This document shows, piece by piece, positions 23,601 to 33,032 of a DNA stretch of 64,000 bases (position 1 is its first letter; every line of letters starts with the position of its first letter). The stretch covers positions 13,578,313-13,642,312 of the forward strand of contig CM056578.1 of NCBI GenBank assembly GCA_029721435.1, given 5' to 3'. Made by a program: the position numbers and the translations under genes. The DNA is from Gymnothorax reevesii. Its lineage: Eukaryota > Chordata > Actinopteri > Anguilliformes > Muraenidae. Below the pieces are notes generated by a model. It had not been told where the DNA came from, made no database searches, and worked only from the letters and a program-made list of their open reading frames with translations.

Positions 23601-26600
23601 CAGGGTGTAGCGCTCATATTCGGCTGGGAGGCAGGCACCTCGCGCCAGAGCATCCACCGCCTCGCCCTGCGCTGCGTTCGCCCGAACCTCCTCCCGCAAG
23701 ACGGCCCGCTCTGATTCAAGGGCCTGCAGACGCCCCTCGATGTGAGAACACAGGAGTCTCTGTATGGGACAGCAATGCAGTCATGGTCACAACCAAACTG
23801 TGTTAAAAACAGGCTAACAGTAGGGTAATGCGGCTAAGCCCAACCCTGTGCCCAAAGACAGGAAAGTCCTCCCTGCACAAGAAATACATCCCAAACAATT
23901 ATCAAGTGTGCTAAATAAGGATGAAAATGAACTCCAACAAGACAGCAAACTTCCAGCCACAGGGTCCAACAAGCAATCACAGACCAGGCTAATAATAAGT
24001 CACCAGACAAGTAGCCTTGAGCATCTGTCCATGCCAATGTTTCCCTAGAAGGCAGCCTCAGTCAGAGAAGCAGCATGGGGTTGGTTGGCAACAGGAAACT
24101 CCATTAAGCCAATTAGTGAACACAAAATTGTGGCTGCTCCACTAGAGCTAGTATTGCTACAGAACATACTGACACCATTTACCATCTAAATGGAAGAAAT
24201 CGTTATTATAAAGACCTTATTAAAGCAACCATAAGCTCTAAGAAAGTGTAAAAAAAATCTGGTTGTTTGCAAACAAAAATAAACTGATCACAATGTTTCC
24301 AAACAGTATGCTCAATGCAATCTCAATTTATTTACCCTGGACAAAGAAGATTAAAGAAAAATTCTGCTTCAGCCTTTGAGAACATTTAGTCTCCCAATGC
24401 ACACATGGCACATTCCAGAAAGACTAAAATTGGGCAACTATGCTCCAGTGAATCTTGTATGGTAAATAATGAAATCTAGGCCTCAGAATTCCTTAATTCT
24501 GGGTCAACCGTAGCTGTTGAGCTGGTAAGTAGGGCAATTCATTTTTGTAAAAAAAAAAAAAAAACTACTGATATGCTGATAATGTTTCTTAGTTTTTAGA
24601 CACCCAAGGGAAAATGCAGTCCCCTAATTACTTGACCAGTAATGATATTTATTATGATTTTTCAAAAGGGGATTTCATTAATAGCAGATCGATACCCCAA
24701 CCAGCTAAACAAAACCAATGTCACTCTGGCAAAACTTTCTTTAGCATATGGATTCTCTTTGAAGCACTCGAGGAAATGCATACATAACACCCCCAATTCT
24801 GAACTAGTTGGGAGGAAGTGTAAATTGTGAATAAAATCAAAATGCAACTAGAAAAGCACTCAGAGAGCGCAGACCTCCGCCAGGGGGCAGCAAAACCCAA
24901 AAGCACGGCGAGTGGAACTCCGGCCCACTGGAAAGACTTGAAATCTTGAACTTAGGCGTATATCTCAGCTGTACTTCGGCCTAGATATGCCAAAATTTAA
25001 TCACCTTTTCCTTGACTTAATATCCACCTTCTCTGAAAATTTCATCAAAATTAGTGCATTACTAATTATCTTGCTAACAATCAAACGAACAAACAAACAA
25101 ACAAACAAACAGACAAACGCTGCGTAAAACATAACCTCCTTGGCGGACGGAATTACTTTAAGATCACGAGCCAATATGTTATTTACAAAAGAACATAGAT
25201 AACATTTCAAACATTTAAACTGAGATATTTTACATTTTTATCCACAAAATGAGCTCATTTCAAATTTTCTGGCTGCAACAGGTCTCAAAAAAGTTGGGAC
25301 ACAGGCAAAAAAAATAAATTAATAAAAAAAGGGCTGAAAAAGCAATTAATATATAAGAGAATCAGCTGAAAGAACATTTAACAAGTAATTATATTAACTG
25401 GCATCAGGTGTGTAACATGATTGGCTATAAAAGGGATGTCTTGGAGAGGCTGACTCTCTCAGAAGTAAAGATGGCCAGAGGCTCTCTAACCTGTGAAGGC
25501 CTGTGTGAAAAAATTGTGGAGTACTTTAAAAACAATGTTCCTCAACGTCAAATTGCAAAGGCTTTGAAGGTCTCATCATCGACAGTGCATAACATCATCA
25601 AAAGATTCAGAGAAACTTGAAAAATCTTGTGCGTTAGGGACAAGGCCGAAGACCTTTACTGGATGCCCATGATCTTTGGGTCCTCAGACACCACTGCATC
25701 ACTCACTGGCATGATTCTGTCATTGGCATTACTCAATGGGCGCAGGAATACTTCAAGAAACTACTGTCTGTGAACACAGTCCGCCGTGCCATCCACAGAT
25801 GCCACCTAAAACTCTATCATGCAAAGAGGAAGCCATTGTTGAGCTTTATCCAGAAGTGCCGCCGTATTCTGTGGGCCAAGGCTCATTTAAAATGGACTGT
25901 AGCAAAGTGAAAAAGTGTCCTGCGTTCAGTCGAGTCAAAATTTGACATTCTGGTTGGAAATCATGGGCGTCCTGTCCTCCGGGCTAAAGAGGAGAAAGAC
26001 CACCCCTCCTGTTATCAGCGTTCAGTTCAAAAGCCAGCATCTCTGATGTTATGGGGATGCATTGTTGCATATAGTGTGGGACACTTGCATGTTTTAAAAA
26101 GCACTATGAATGCTGAAAGGTATATAAAGGTTTTAGAGCAGCATATGCTCTGTCCAGCTGATATATGTTCCAAAGAGGACTTTGTGTATTTCAGCAGGAC
26201 AATGCAAAACCACATACTGCAGCTATTACAACAGCATGGCTTCGTAGTAGAAGAGTCCATGTGCTGAACTGGCCTGCCTGCAGTCCTGATCCTTCACCGA
26301 TTGAGAACATTTCTCACAAAATTCAACAAAAAGTCCGTCAAAGGAGACCCAAAACTCTCCAGCAGCTGGAAGCCTGTATTAAACAAGAATGGGATCAAAT
26401 TCCAATGGCTAAACTCAAGATACTTGTCTCCTCAATGCCCAGACACCTCCACTCTGTGTTAAAAAGAAGAGGGGATGCTACACCATGGTAAACAGGCCCC
26501 TGTCCCAACTTTTTTGAGACCTGTAGTAGCCATCAAATTTGAAACAAACTCATTTTGTGGATAAAATTTTAAAAATTTCTCATTTTCAACATTTACTGTG

Positions 26601-29600
26601 TCATCTCTGCTCTATTGTGAATAAGACACAGGCTGGTGTGATTTGAAAGTCATTGCACTTTGATTTTATTCACAATTTACACTTTGTCCGCACTATTTTG
26701 GAATTGGGGTTTATATATATGCAGTCAATCAGCCATTGTGCCGTGGTGATATACATTTTAATATATGGCAAATATATACTTACATTTTACAGAGGCAATA
26801 TTAGACATGTTTGCCATCTGAAACCAACTGTTTGGACTCACAGGGATCACTGGCCTGATCGTAATTTTTGTTGAGTAAAACCACAAGCCATTTCATTGGA
26901 AGAAAACCATCTTGAATCTTCAGTTAAACAACAATAAAGCCCAGAGCTATAGCAAGAAACTCATATACCTATTTTACTCCAGAGTTATCACCTCCATTCC
27001 CAGCAGTAGCGCAGTCCTGGTAGAGCCAGAGCAATAGTTCTAAATTTTAGTAGCTTTAATTACACAGGTGAAAACTGTTCCTACAGGCAGAGGAAAACTC
27101 TAAGCACACGCAATTGCACTTGCCTTATTCTCTGTGACATCACTTCCCGTCTTGCTTGGAGTTTGCAGTGCTTCCTCTCCCTGGGTGTCAGAGCCTGGAT
27201 TCTCACAGGTGGATGAGATAAGTTTCTCTCCTTCGCCCTTTGTATTAGACCTAAAAGTAAAAGCAAGGATGGGCACATCAGTATATCACCACATACATCT
27301 AGAATTAAATAGCAGCCGTAACTTGCTTACATACAAGGAGTCACTAGTCCGTAACTATCTTTCATTTTGGAAGCACTCTAAATGTCAGCATCGTAAAACA
27401 GACCAAACAAGACAATGCCAATCAGATAATCTAATTTTAAGAGTAATAGCTAGCCATTTTTCACATTTTGCTTTATACATAACATACAGACTGTGCATCA
27501 ATGCTTCCCCACCCTCCACTTGAACAGCTAAAATCCTATATGTTTTCACTGTAACCCTAAAAAACTACACTGCATTCAAGTTAAGTTGTGTCCAAATTCT
27601 CTGAAAAATTCTCTCCTTTCTCATTTCCTAGTCATCAATAATGGATAAAGAGATGAGCAAAGGTAGGATGTATTTTTCAAGTCTTGTTGAGCAATGAATA
27701 GGTTATCGCTGATTCTTTCAATCAGTTGTGCCAAAGTAGGGTGTGCATGGAAAGCTGACAGATAATTCATACAGAATATGAAAGGCAATGTTAATCATTG
27801 AATCTAATGCACTGTGTGATTCCTTGCTGCTAACACCTGATGGTTTGCACATGGAGTCTATTGGTCAAAAGCAGTCACCTGTCCCCGGCCTGCTGGGTGT
27901 TGTTAACCTCCTGCTTCGTCCTCCTGTAATGTTCCTCCATGAGCAGTGCATCCTCGGTCAGAAGCTGCTCCATCAGCATCACCGCCGTCTTCCTATTGCT
28001 CACAGGGCACAGCACACGGGCCAGCGATTGGTCCTTTGCCACCACTTCCTCCACAAGCTCCTCCCACTTTGGCTCAGTTTCCTCAGCACCAATCATGGGC
28101 ACCTCAAGTTGCTCCCCGGTCTTTCGTCCCACCTCTGACCCCACCCCCTCAACCTCTTGCTGATTTCTCATCGGGGTGCTCTCAGTGGCTGAGCTGGTCT
28201 CCGCTTTTGCCACTACAGATGGCGTAGCAGCACGGGAGTCACCTTCCAGCAGTAGGTTTGATGGATCCTCTTTTCCATGTGCATCATCAGGAGGAGACAG
28301 AGAGACTCGAGTGGCAGGGTCTATTTCCTGAGTTATGAGCCAAGAGGTGGGGTCTGTTGTTACACCAGAACTCAAGGACGCCTCCTGAGGGGAATCAGAC
28401 CTTGAGGTCACCTCACAATCCTTCGCAGAGAGGTTAATCAGTAGGGAGTGCGGTGAAGGTGTCCTCCTTATTCTGTAGGGGAAAAACAAAGCACATGAAA
28501 TCAATTATCCCTGATACAATAAAGCCAATGTACTCACAGAGTTAACAATGGTACTATGTTCTAAGACAAAACCATCCAAGCCTGTTCTTGAAGGATTTTA
28601 TTTCAATCCTAATTGTGGCAAACTTGATCCTCATAATTGGCAGCTTGCTGAGATGCCTTCCTACTTTTGAATGAGATATGCTTTGTTAGGATTTTAGGGA
28701 AAGCCTACATGATGGTAGATCTCCAGGAGCAGGGTTGAGCAGCCTTGTACTAAACAAAACCTTGTCTCTAATAAACACCAGGACATTAGACATGATTAGA
28801 AGCATAAATTTTGCAATGAAACCAGCTCATTGATCACATAGTTGTGTGAGGGAGATGCTCTGCTCATTTTAGAACCAGCACCGGTAGTGACGCACCTGAG
28901 ATCACTCTCACCGGAGCCCTTGGATGGGCTGGACGGGGCAGGAGACTCCTGTTCAGGGGATTCCCGGGTTTTAGGGGGTGTGGGTCGAGGCAGAGGAGTT
29001 TCAGAGTAGAAGACGCTTTTTCCCATACGCTCAGAGACTGATTGGGCTCGACCCCGGGGAGAGGAGGTTGGGGGGGTCGCTGGGGCAGGGGATCTTGTGA
29101 TAGCTCTGACCTCACTGCCGGTTGCCTTGGGGTCAGAGTCCTGCTTTAGAGAGGACTTCCTACTGGACCATCCCTGTGGTTTCTCCAGGACATCTTTCAG
29201 AAAGGACAAGACCTTCTTCTCCCGGACTGACCGATTAGGAAGCTGATCCAGCTGGTCCGAGCTCTTGCTCAAGACTGGCGGGTGGCTGACGTGGGGCTCG
29301 CCCAGTTCCTCCATGGACTTACCCCTTGGAGCCACCAACCGAGAGTGCTGGACCTCAGAGACCGAGGCAGTCCGCGTTTTACTCGCTGGCACTGCACCCT
29401 CTGCTTTTTTTGTAGAACTGATGGAGGAACACAAAATGCATCACAGTTCAGTGCAAACAAAGTATGCACGTGCCACTGTCAATATCACTAAAGCACTGTA
29501 TTATAGCAAAAATTCACCAAATTAAAAAATGACCCACACAAACTGCAATATGACAGAGAAAAGCGAGTAATCAATGGAGAGTAGGCATAGATTTGAATGG

Positions 29601-32600
29601 AATTGAATTTAGATATTGAGATGGATTCTTTTCAAAATTGTAGAAACAAAACTATTTATTTACAGAATGTATTTAAACTAGTGGTTCTTTTCATTAAGAG
29701 AATATCAAATGTACCTTGCTCTTTGAAGTGCGCTCTCTGGTGACACATCTATAATGTTGTTCACAGGCTGCAGGCAGAGAAACACAAAGACATCACATAT
29801 GCTGATCCTACATCAAAACAGACGCACAGAAGAAAGCCCTGGAAACTTCGAGCCAAAATATACACAGTCACATATTTACACACTGAATACCCAGTTGCTA
29901 ATTGTCTTAAGTGACTCCATCCCGGACAGACATACAATGTTTTCAACTCAATAAGTCACTGTTGTACGTTCATCAGACAAAATAGAAGGACTGACTTGAC
30001 AAAAGCCTACAATTTCAGTCAGAGTAACTAGCAGATGAGATATTGGGATACATACTCGAGAGGCGAGAGGTGTAGAGATGGATCTTGCCCGGAAGAACTC
30101 TGGTGGGTCAGGCTGGTCCAACAGACTCTCTGCCGATGCAGATTTCTCTTGAGATGAACCCACGGACTCCTTTCGGCTGGACAAGCGGGTGTGAGCCGCA
30201 GGAGGGCAGGCGAACTGGGAATACCTGACAGAGCTGGACGAAGAGTCCAGGATCCGGCCTGCGGACAGTGGCCTTAGCAGCTTCTTTCTCGGATCTATAT
30301 TTCCAGATAGGGGCCTGGGATCGGAGTCTGACGGCCTGTCTGACATGGAGTGTCTGTGGCCTGGAGTGTGCAAAGCCAGCTCCTGAGTCTCAACGGTTCT
30401 GTGACCCATTTTTCTCTCCATATAGGCAACCAGGGCCTTGTGCCGAACCTCCTTCAATGTCGCCCGAGAGAGACAAGAGGTTGAGCGGGCACGGCCCCTG
30501 GTCTCAAACACCATCTTCCGGGCTGCCACCAGACCCTGCTCACTTTGGTCCTCCATAGACAGGATGCTCTCCTCCTCGCTGCCCAGAGAGCATTGAGTGG
30601 TGTGATTCGGTCCCACGCCAAGCTGGTTAAGCTTGCCCGGCTCAGAGTAGCACATTTTCTTCTGTTCTTGCGTAAGCCTCTTCCTGCCTGCTTTTCGGGG
30701 CACCTGTGGCTGAGCAATGTTTGGGGGCCTCCCATTTTCCTTCACATTCTCCATTGCATCATCTTTGACCATCTCCAAGCAACTGTCCTTACAACTATAC
30801 TTGCTACTCTCCTTTTTACAATACCCATCACTCTGTCTGCAGTGTTCTCCACTACTATCCTTTCCACTTTCCTTTATACACTCCATAGTGCCTTCCTTGC
30901 CACTCACCTTATCAAACTCCATGTTACTGCTCTTAAAGTTCTCTTTGCAGTTTTCCATACCACTTTCACTGCCTAGGACTTCAAGCCCAGAGAGAACAGA
31001 GCTCTCAGTAGTTTCAGAGGAATAGAGTGAAGAGGAGGCAAGAGGGAGCACAGAGGGCCTCTTCTCGGGCTTCTGCCTGATCTTGTTGGGCCAGGAAAGC
31101 TGTAGGTCCTTCCTCTTAAAGGATGTCTTCCAGAGAACCTTACTTTGGGCATCCTTAAGCCTCTCCTTATAGTACTTCTTGAAGGACTCATCTAGAGTGT
31201 TGTAAGAGTCTGCTGGCATCTCAATCTTATTCTGGCTCTCCTTGGACGGTGTGGTCCTGATGGTCATATTTGAGGTCTCCTCCTCAACATAGGTAGGGCG
31301 TTCTGTGCTTTGCCCACTTACAGGCAAAGAGTTCTTCCTTGACTCCTTCCAATTCTCATTGAGGTCGTTGTTGCTTTTGGAAATGTGAGCTAGAACCCCT
31401 CTGCTCTCGCCTGCGAGGTGGTACAGAAGGGGTGTGGTTTCCTTGCTGATTTTTTCCTTAGTAACATCTTCAAAGAGCTGTCTCATCCCTCTCTTTGCTT
31501 GATCAGTAGTCTTTCCATTAGCCACTCGGTCCAAGCTCGGGTTCGACAGACCAGATTCATTAGAGCTGGAGTTTGCAAGAGGAAGTTGGTCCTCTGGACC
31601 ACAATAGAAGATGGGATAACTACTACTGTGGTGGCGAGAACCAAAACCAAGCTCCTTGCCCTGAACGTTTTGGCTTTGCTCATCAAGGCAATCAAAGCTT
31701 TGGGACCCCTGATTAGGAACAGATAAGGGGAAAAGAGCGTTGACACTTCTGTGAAGTTCTTTGTGCTGGATTCTTGATCTCAAGTCTTGGTTTTGGAGGA
31801 GGGCTGCCCTCTCGGTCTGGGAGTCCTGGCTCCCCTGACGTTTGTGATGGATGTTTCTGAGAAGCTCTTGCACTGTGCAGTGTGACCTTCGCTTTTCGTC
31901 CTCTACCATCCTGGGAGGGTAGTCCTGTGATCCCAACTCCTCCTCCTGCTCCTGCACACCACCCAGCGTGCCTTTGAAACTGGGCTCAGGCGGCTTGCAC
32001 ACACCCGTCACAAAATAAAATGGCCCTTTGTGTTGAATACTGCCATTGAATACAGCGGGTGTCCCTTGCTTGGTGCTCCAGGCCTGTATCTGCTCAGAGC
32101 AACCAGTCCCCTGGACTGAGTGTCGCCTTGGTTTTTGATTTTCGATCTGGCCGGCCCTACTGACAGATTGCTGCTTCAGGCCTTCCTGCAAAGTAAGGAC
32201 TGGGGATGATCGGATTACATCACTTGCCAGCTTTTGTGGTTCCAGGTTCACCATGTCTTGACCCATGGGGTTCCTCAGGTTGGGTTGGGAGATCCGACGT
32301 CCATAAATGGGGCCAGTCCTTGGGACAGCCACATTGAGACTAGCTGCCTGGGATTGGTGATGGACGTTCCTCTTCGACTGTGGGTCCTCGGGATTCTGAT
32401 ATCCCCTGGAGTTTTCTAAGTTCCTTGCTGCTATGAAACTGTCCAGGTGAGAGGGTGGATGTACTGGCATAGGTGGTGGAGGCAAAGACTCTTGGTTGTA
32501 GAACTGCTCGACCATTAAGGAGTCATGTTGGTCAAACTGCTGTGAAATGGCCTCCATTGACCTATAGAGCCTCTCCATGCTCTTAGGGCTTGAGTTGAGG

Positions 32601-32872
32601 TTGTCTGGATGATACACTGCCTGTACATACTTCAGGTCAGTGTATTGAAGGGAATGGGGGTTTATCTCCTCTGGCATGAAGGGAGATGAATAGTCTGGAG
32701 CATTCGAACCACCAGAAAAGGAACTGTAGGCAGAATCCCCTTTCCCATGGTGGTGGGTGAACTGATCGATGCTGCTGGTGGACTTTGCTGGTGAGAGTCT
32801 GCTCATTGGATAACTCAGAGGATGCACATCCAGCTTGCTCACTCTGTCGAGGTGAAAGTCGAGGGAATCCAT
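20365..32872 (-). CDS. shroom1: shroom1, Shroom family actin-binding protein (7 coding exons)
   Basis: Coding exons in transcript order are 32872-30056, 29767-29715, 29417-28896, 28472-27879, 27250-27124, 23759-23487 and 20619-20365. They join in frame to 1546 codons. The start at 32872 has a strong Kozak context (A at -3, G at +4) and opens [22 protein letters not shown] block follows near residue 50, ASD1 at about 563-625 ([25 protein letters not shown]), a [12 protein letters not shown] motif near 740, and a C-terminal ASD2 coiled coil at about 1267-1540 ([20 protein letters not shown] ... [13 protein letters not shown] ... [10 protein letters not shown]). No PDZ domain is encoded, as in SHROOM1/Xenopus Apx and unlike Shroom2-4; SEPGKL also favours Shroom1. 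In the family, ASD1 binds actin and ASD2 recruits Rho-kinase to drive cortical actomyosin contraction and cell-shape change. The gene is convergent with sowaha. Confidence 0.9.
20968..21255. repeat. Long imperfect palindrome
   Basis: The left arm (from gttgcaaccgctat) and right arm (to atagcggtggcaac) are inverted copies meeting near 21115-21125. The right arm lacks about 25 bp present in the left. Within the arms the phrase attacaatag and its complement recur several times. The palindrome ends 8 bp before the TTAA of the next element. It is probably a non-autonomous foldback element. Confidence 0.8.
21267..22154. mobile_element. TTAA-flanked Kolobok-like element, non-autonomous
   Basis: An 888-bp segment begins aggggcaataagcg and ends cttttt-gcccct, giving an 8-bp terminal inverted repeat (aggggcaa / ttgcccct). 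TTAA lies at both outer edges (21263-21266 and 22155-22158). The A/GGGG start with a TTAA target points to Kolobok rather than piggyBac (which starts CCC). The only ORF of note is about 30 codons from an ATG at 21528 ([14 protein letters not shown]...), too short for a transposase. Confidence 0.65.
23080..23480. repeat. TGTAATG-rich low-complexity tract
   Basis: About 400 bp in which tgtaatg and close variants (cgtaatg, tgtattg, tgaaatg) recur every 10-30 bp without a fixed period. It abuts the donor of shroom1 coding exon 6. It looks like a decayed short-motif satellite. Confidence 0.7.
23487..23759 (-). CDS. shroom1: shroom1 coding exon 6
   Basis: The acceptor 'tcccatacag' precedes AGACTCCTG at 23759; the exon ends GAGAGG at 23487 with donor GTCAGT. 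It has 91 codons, phase 0 at both ends. It encodes the core of ASD2 ([20 protein letters not shown], then VQNALSTVD), the most conserved Shroom segment. Confidence 0.95.
24846..25165 (+). mobile_element. SINE/RTE-like insertion inside the left TIR
   Basis: It runs from agaaaagcactcagagagcgc, through an (AAAC)n tract at 25086-25110, to aacctccttggcggacgg. The acctccgcca start and ccttggcgg end, plus the AAAC tail, are typical of short fish RTE-derived repeats. It also carries CCTCCGCCAGGGGGCAG (24874-24890), a good CTCF-type motif. The insertion post-dates the host Tc1/mariner copy. Confidence 0.55.
25408..26491 (+). pseudogene. Tc1/mariner transposase pseudogene
   Basis: The N-terminal helix-turn-helix is readable at 25471-25618 ([20 protein letters not shown], then [12 protein letters not shown]). 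[11 protein letters not shown] near 25934-25966 carries the first catalytic Asp. [11 protein letters not shown] near 26190 carries the second, and [13 protein letters not shown] near 26270-26310 the third acidic residue. The pieces lie in at least three frames with stops between them, so no functional enzyme is encoded. In intact relatives the enzyme cuts and pastes at TA sites. Confidence 0.85.
27124..27250 (-). CDS. shroom1: shroom1 coding exon 5
   Basis: The acceptor 'ttacttttag' precedes GTCTAATAC at 27250. The 127-nt exon begins with one base completing an Arg codon and ends in phase 0 at AAG (27126-27124), followed by a GC donor. It encodes a 42-residue hydrophilic linker inside the ASD2 region (ending [10 protein letters not shown]) that is not strongly conserved. 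Confidence 0.82.
27879..28472 (-). CDS. shroom1: shroom1 coding exon 4
   Basis: The acceptor 'cccctacag' precedes AATAAGGAGG at 28472, and the donor GTGACT follows CAG at 27879. It starts after two bases of a codon and ends with two, and contributes about 198 codons. The distal part begins ASD2 ([18 protein letters not shown], then [15 protein letters not shown]); the proximal part is Ser/Thr/Pro/Glu-rich. Confidence 0.93.
28896..29417 (-). CDS. shroom1: shroom1 coding exon 3
   Basis: The acceptor 'cctccatcag' precedes TTCTACAAA at 29417, and the donor GTGCGT follows CTCAG at 28896. 522 nt, phase 2 at both ends. It encodes a Ser/Pro-rich disordered segment ([20 protein letters not shown]) with no recognised domain. 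Confidence 0.88.
29715..29767 (-). CDS. shroom1: shroom1 coding exon 2 (53-nt microexon-like)
   Basis: The acceptor 'tctctgcctgcag' precedes CCTGTGAACA at 29767, and the donor GTACAT follows GCAAG at 29715. Its 53 nt enter in phase 0 and leave in phase 2, which is exactly what is needed to join the large exon to exon 3. It encodes [17 protein letters not shown]. It has no homology support of its own; the case rests on splice sites and phase. Confidence 0.78.
30056..32872 (-). CDS. shroom1: shroom1 coding exon 1 (large exon)
   Basis: 939 codons from ATG 32872-32870 to CGA at 30058-30056, followed by donor GTATGT. A single long exon carrying most of the Shroom body and ASD1 is the family pattern. 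An in-frame upstream ATG at 32914 would add 14 residues (MCIQALHLHF...); it is not preferred because conservation begins at MDSLD. Confidence 0.92.
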
Positions 32873-33032
32873 ATTATCAATGTAGAAGTGCAGATGGAGA
32901 GCTTGAATACACACCCATCAAATGGGCACGATAAATACAGTTTCACTGTCCGTCTCTCCAAACTTCAAGACATTTTTTACACTTCTGCTGCTTTGTCATC
33001 AGGAAACACCAACTGCAACCAGCCGTCAGTAT
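32873..33032 (-). other. shroom1: shroom1 5' UTR part of the large exon
   Basis: A good acceptor on the minus strand ('gtctcacccacag', AG at 33034-33033) precedes 33032. From there to the start codon the frame contains stops, so the segment would be untranslated. It implies at least one upstream non-coding exon. Confidence 0.5.

Larger units (their letters stand above)
24778..26722 (+). mobile_element. Tc1/mariner-family transposon, near complete but dead
   Basis: Long terminal inverted repeats are visible. On the left is tgcatacataacaccccc...gtgtaaattgtgaataaaatc, continued after an insertion to tctcaaaaaagttgggacac. On the right is cctgtcccaacttttttgag...gattttattcacaatttacac...tatatatatgca. 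Repeats of about 200 bp with tctcaaaaaagttggga are characteristic of a common fish Tc1/mariner group. The left repeat is split by a short retroelement tail at about 24846-25165. It sits in the shroom1 GC-AG intron, on the opposite strand. Confidence 0.85.
23760..27123 (-). other. shroom1 GC-AG intron carrying a Tc1/mariner copy
   Basis: The splice donor reads AAG then GCAAGT (27123-27118), the usual form of the rare GC donor, and the acceptor is CAG at 23762-23760. A GT donor a few bases on would break the frame into the next exon. The intron holds the Tc1/mariner element at 24778-26722. Confidence 0.75.

Noticed and set aside
32873..32914. Upstream in-frame ATG of shroom1 (MCIQALHLHFYIDN)
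   Set aside because: No similarity to known Shroom1 N-termini; the downstream ATG has a better Kozak context.
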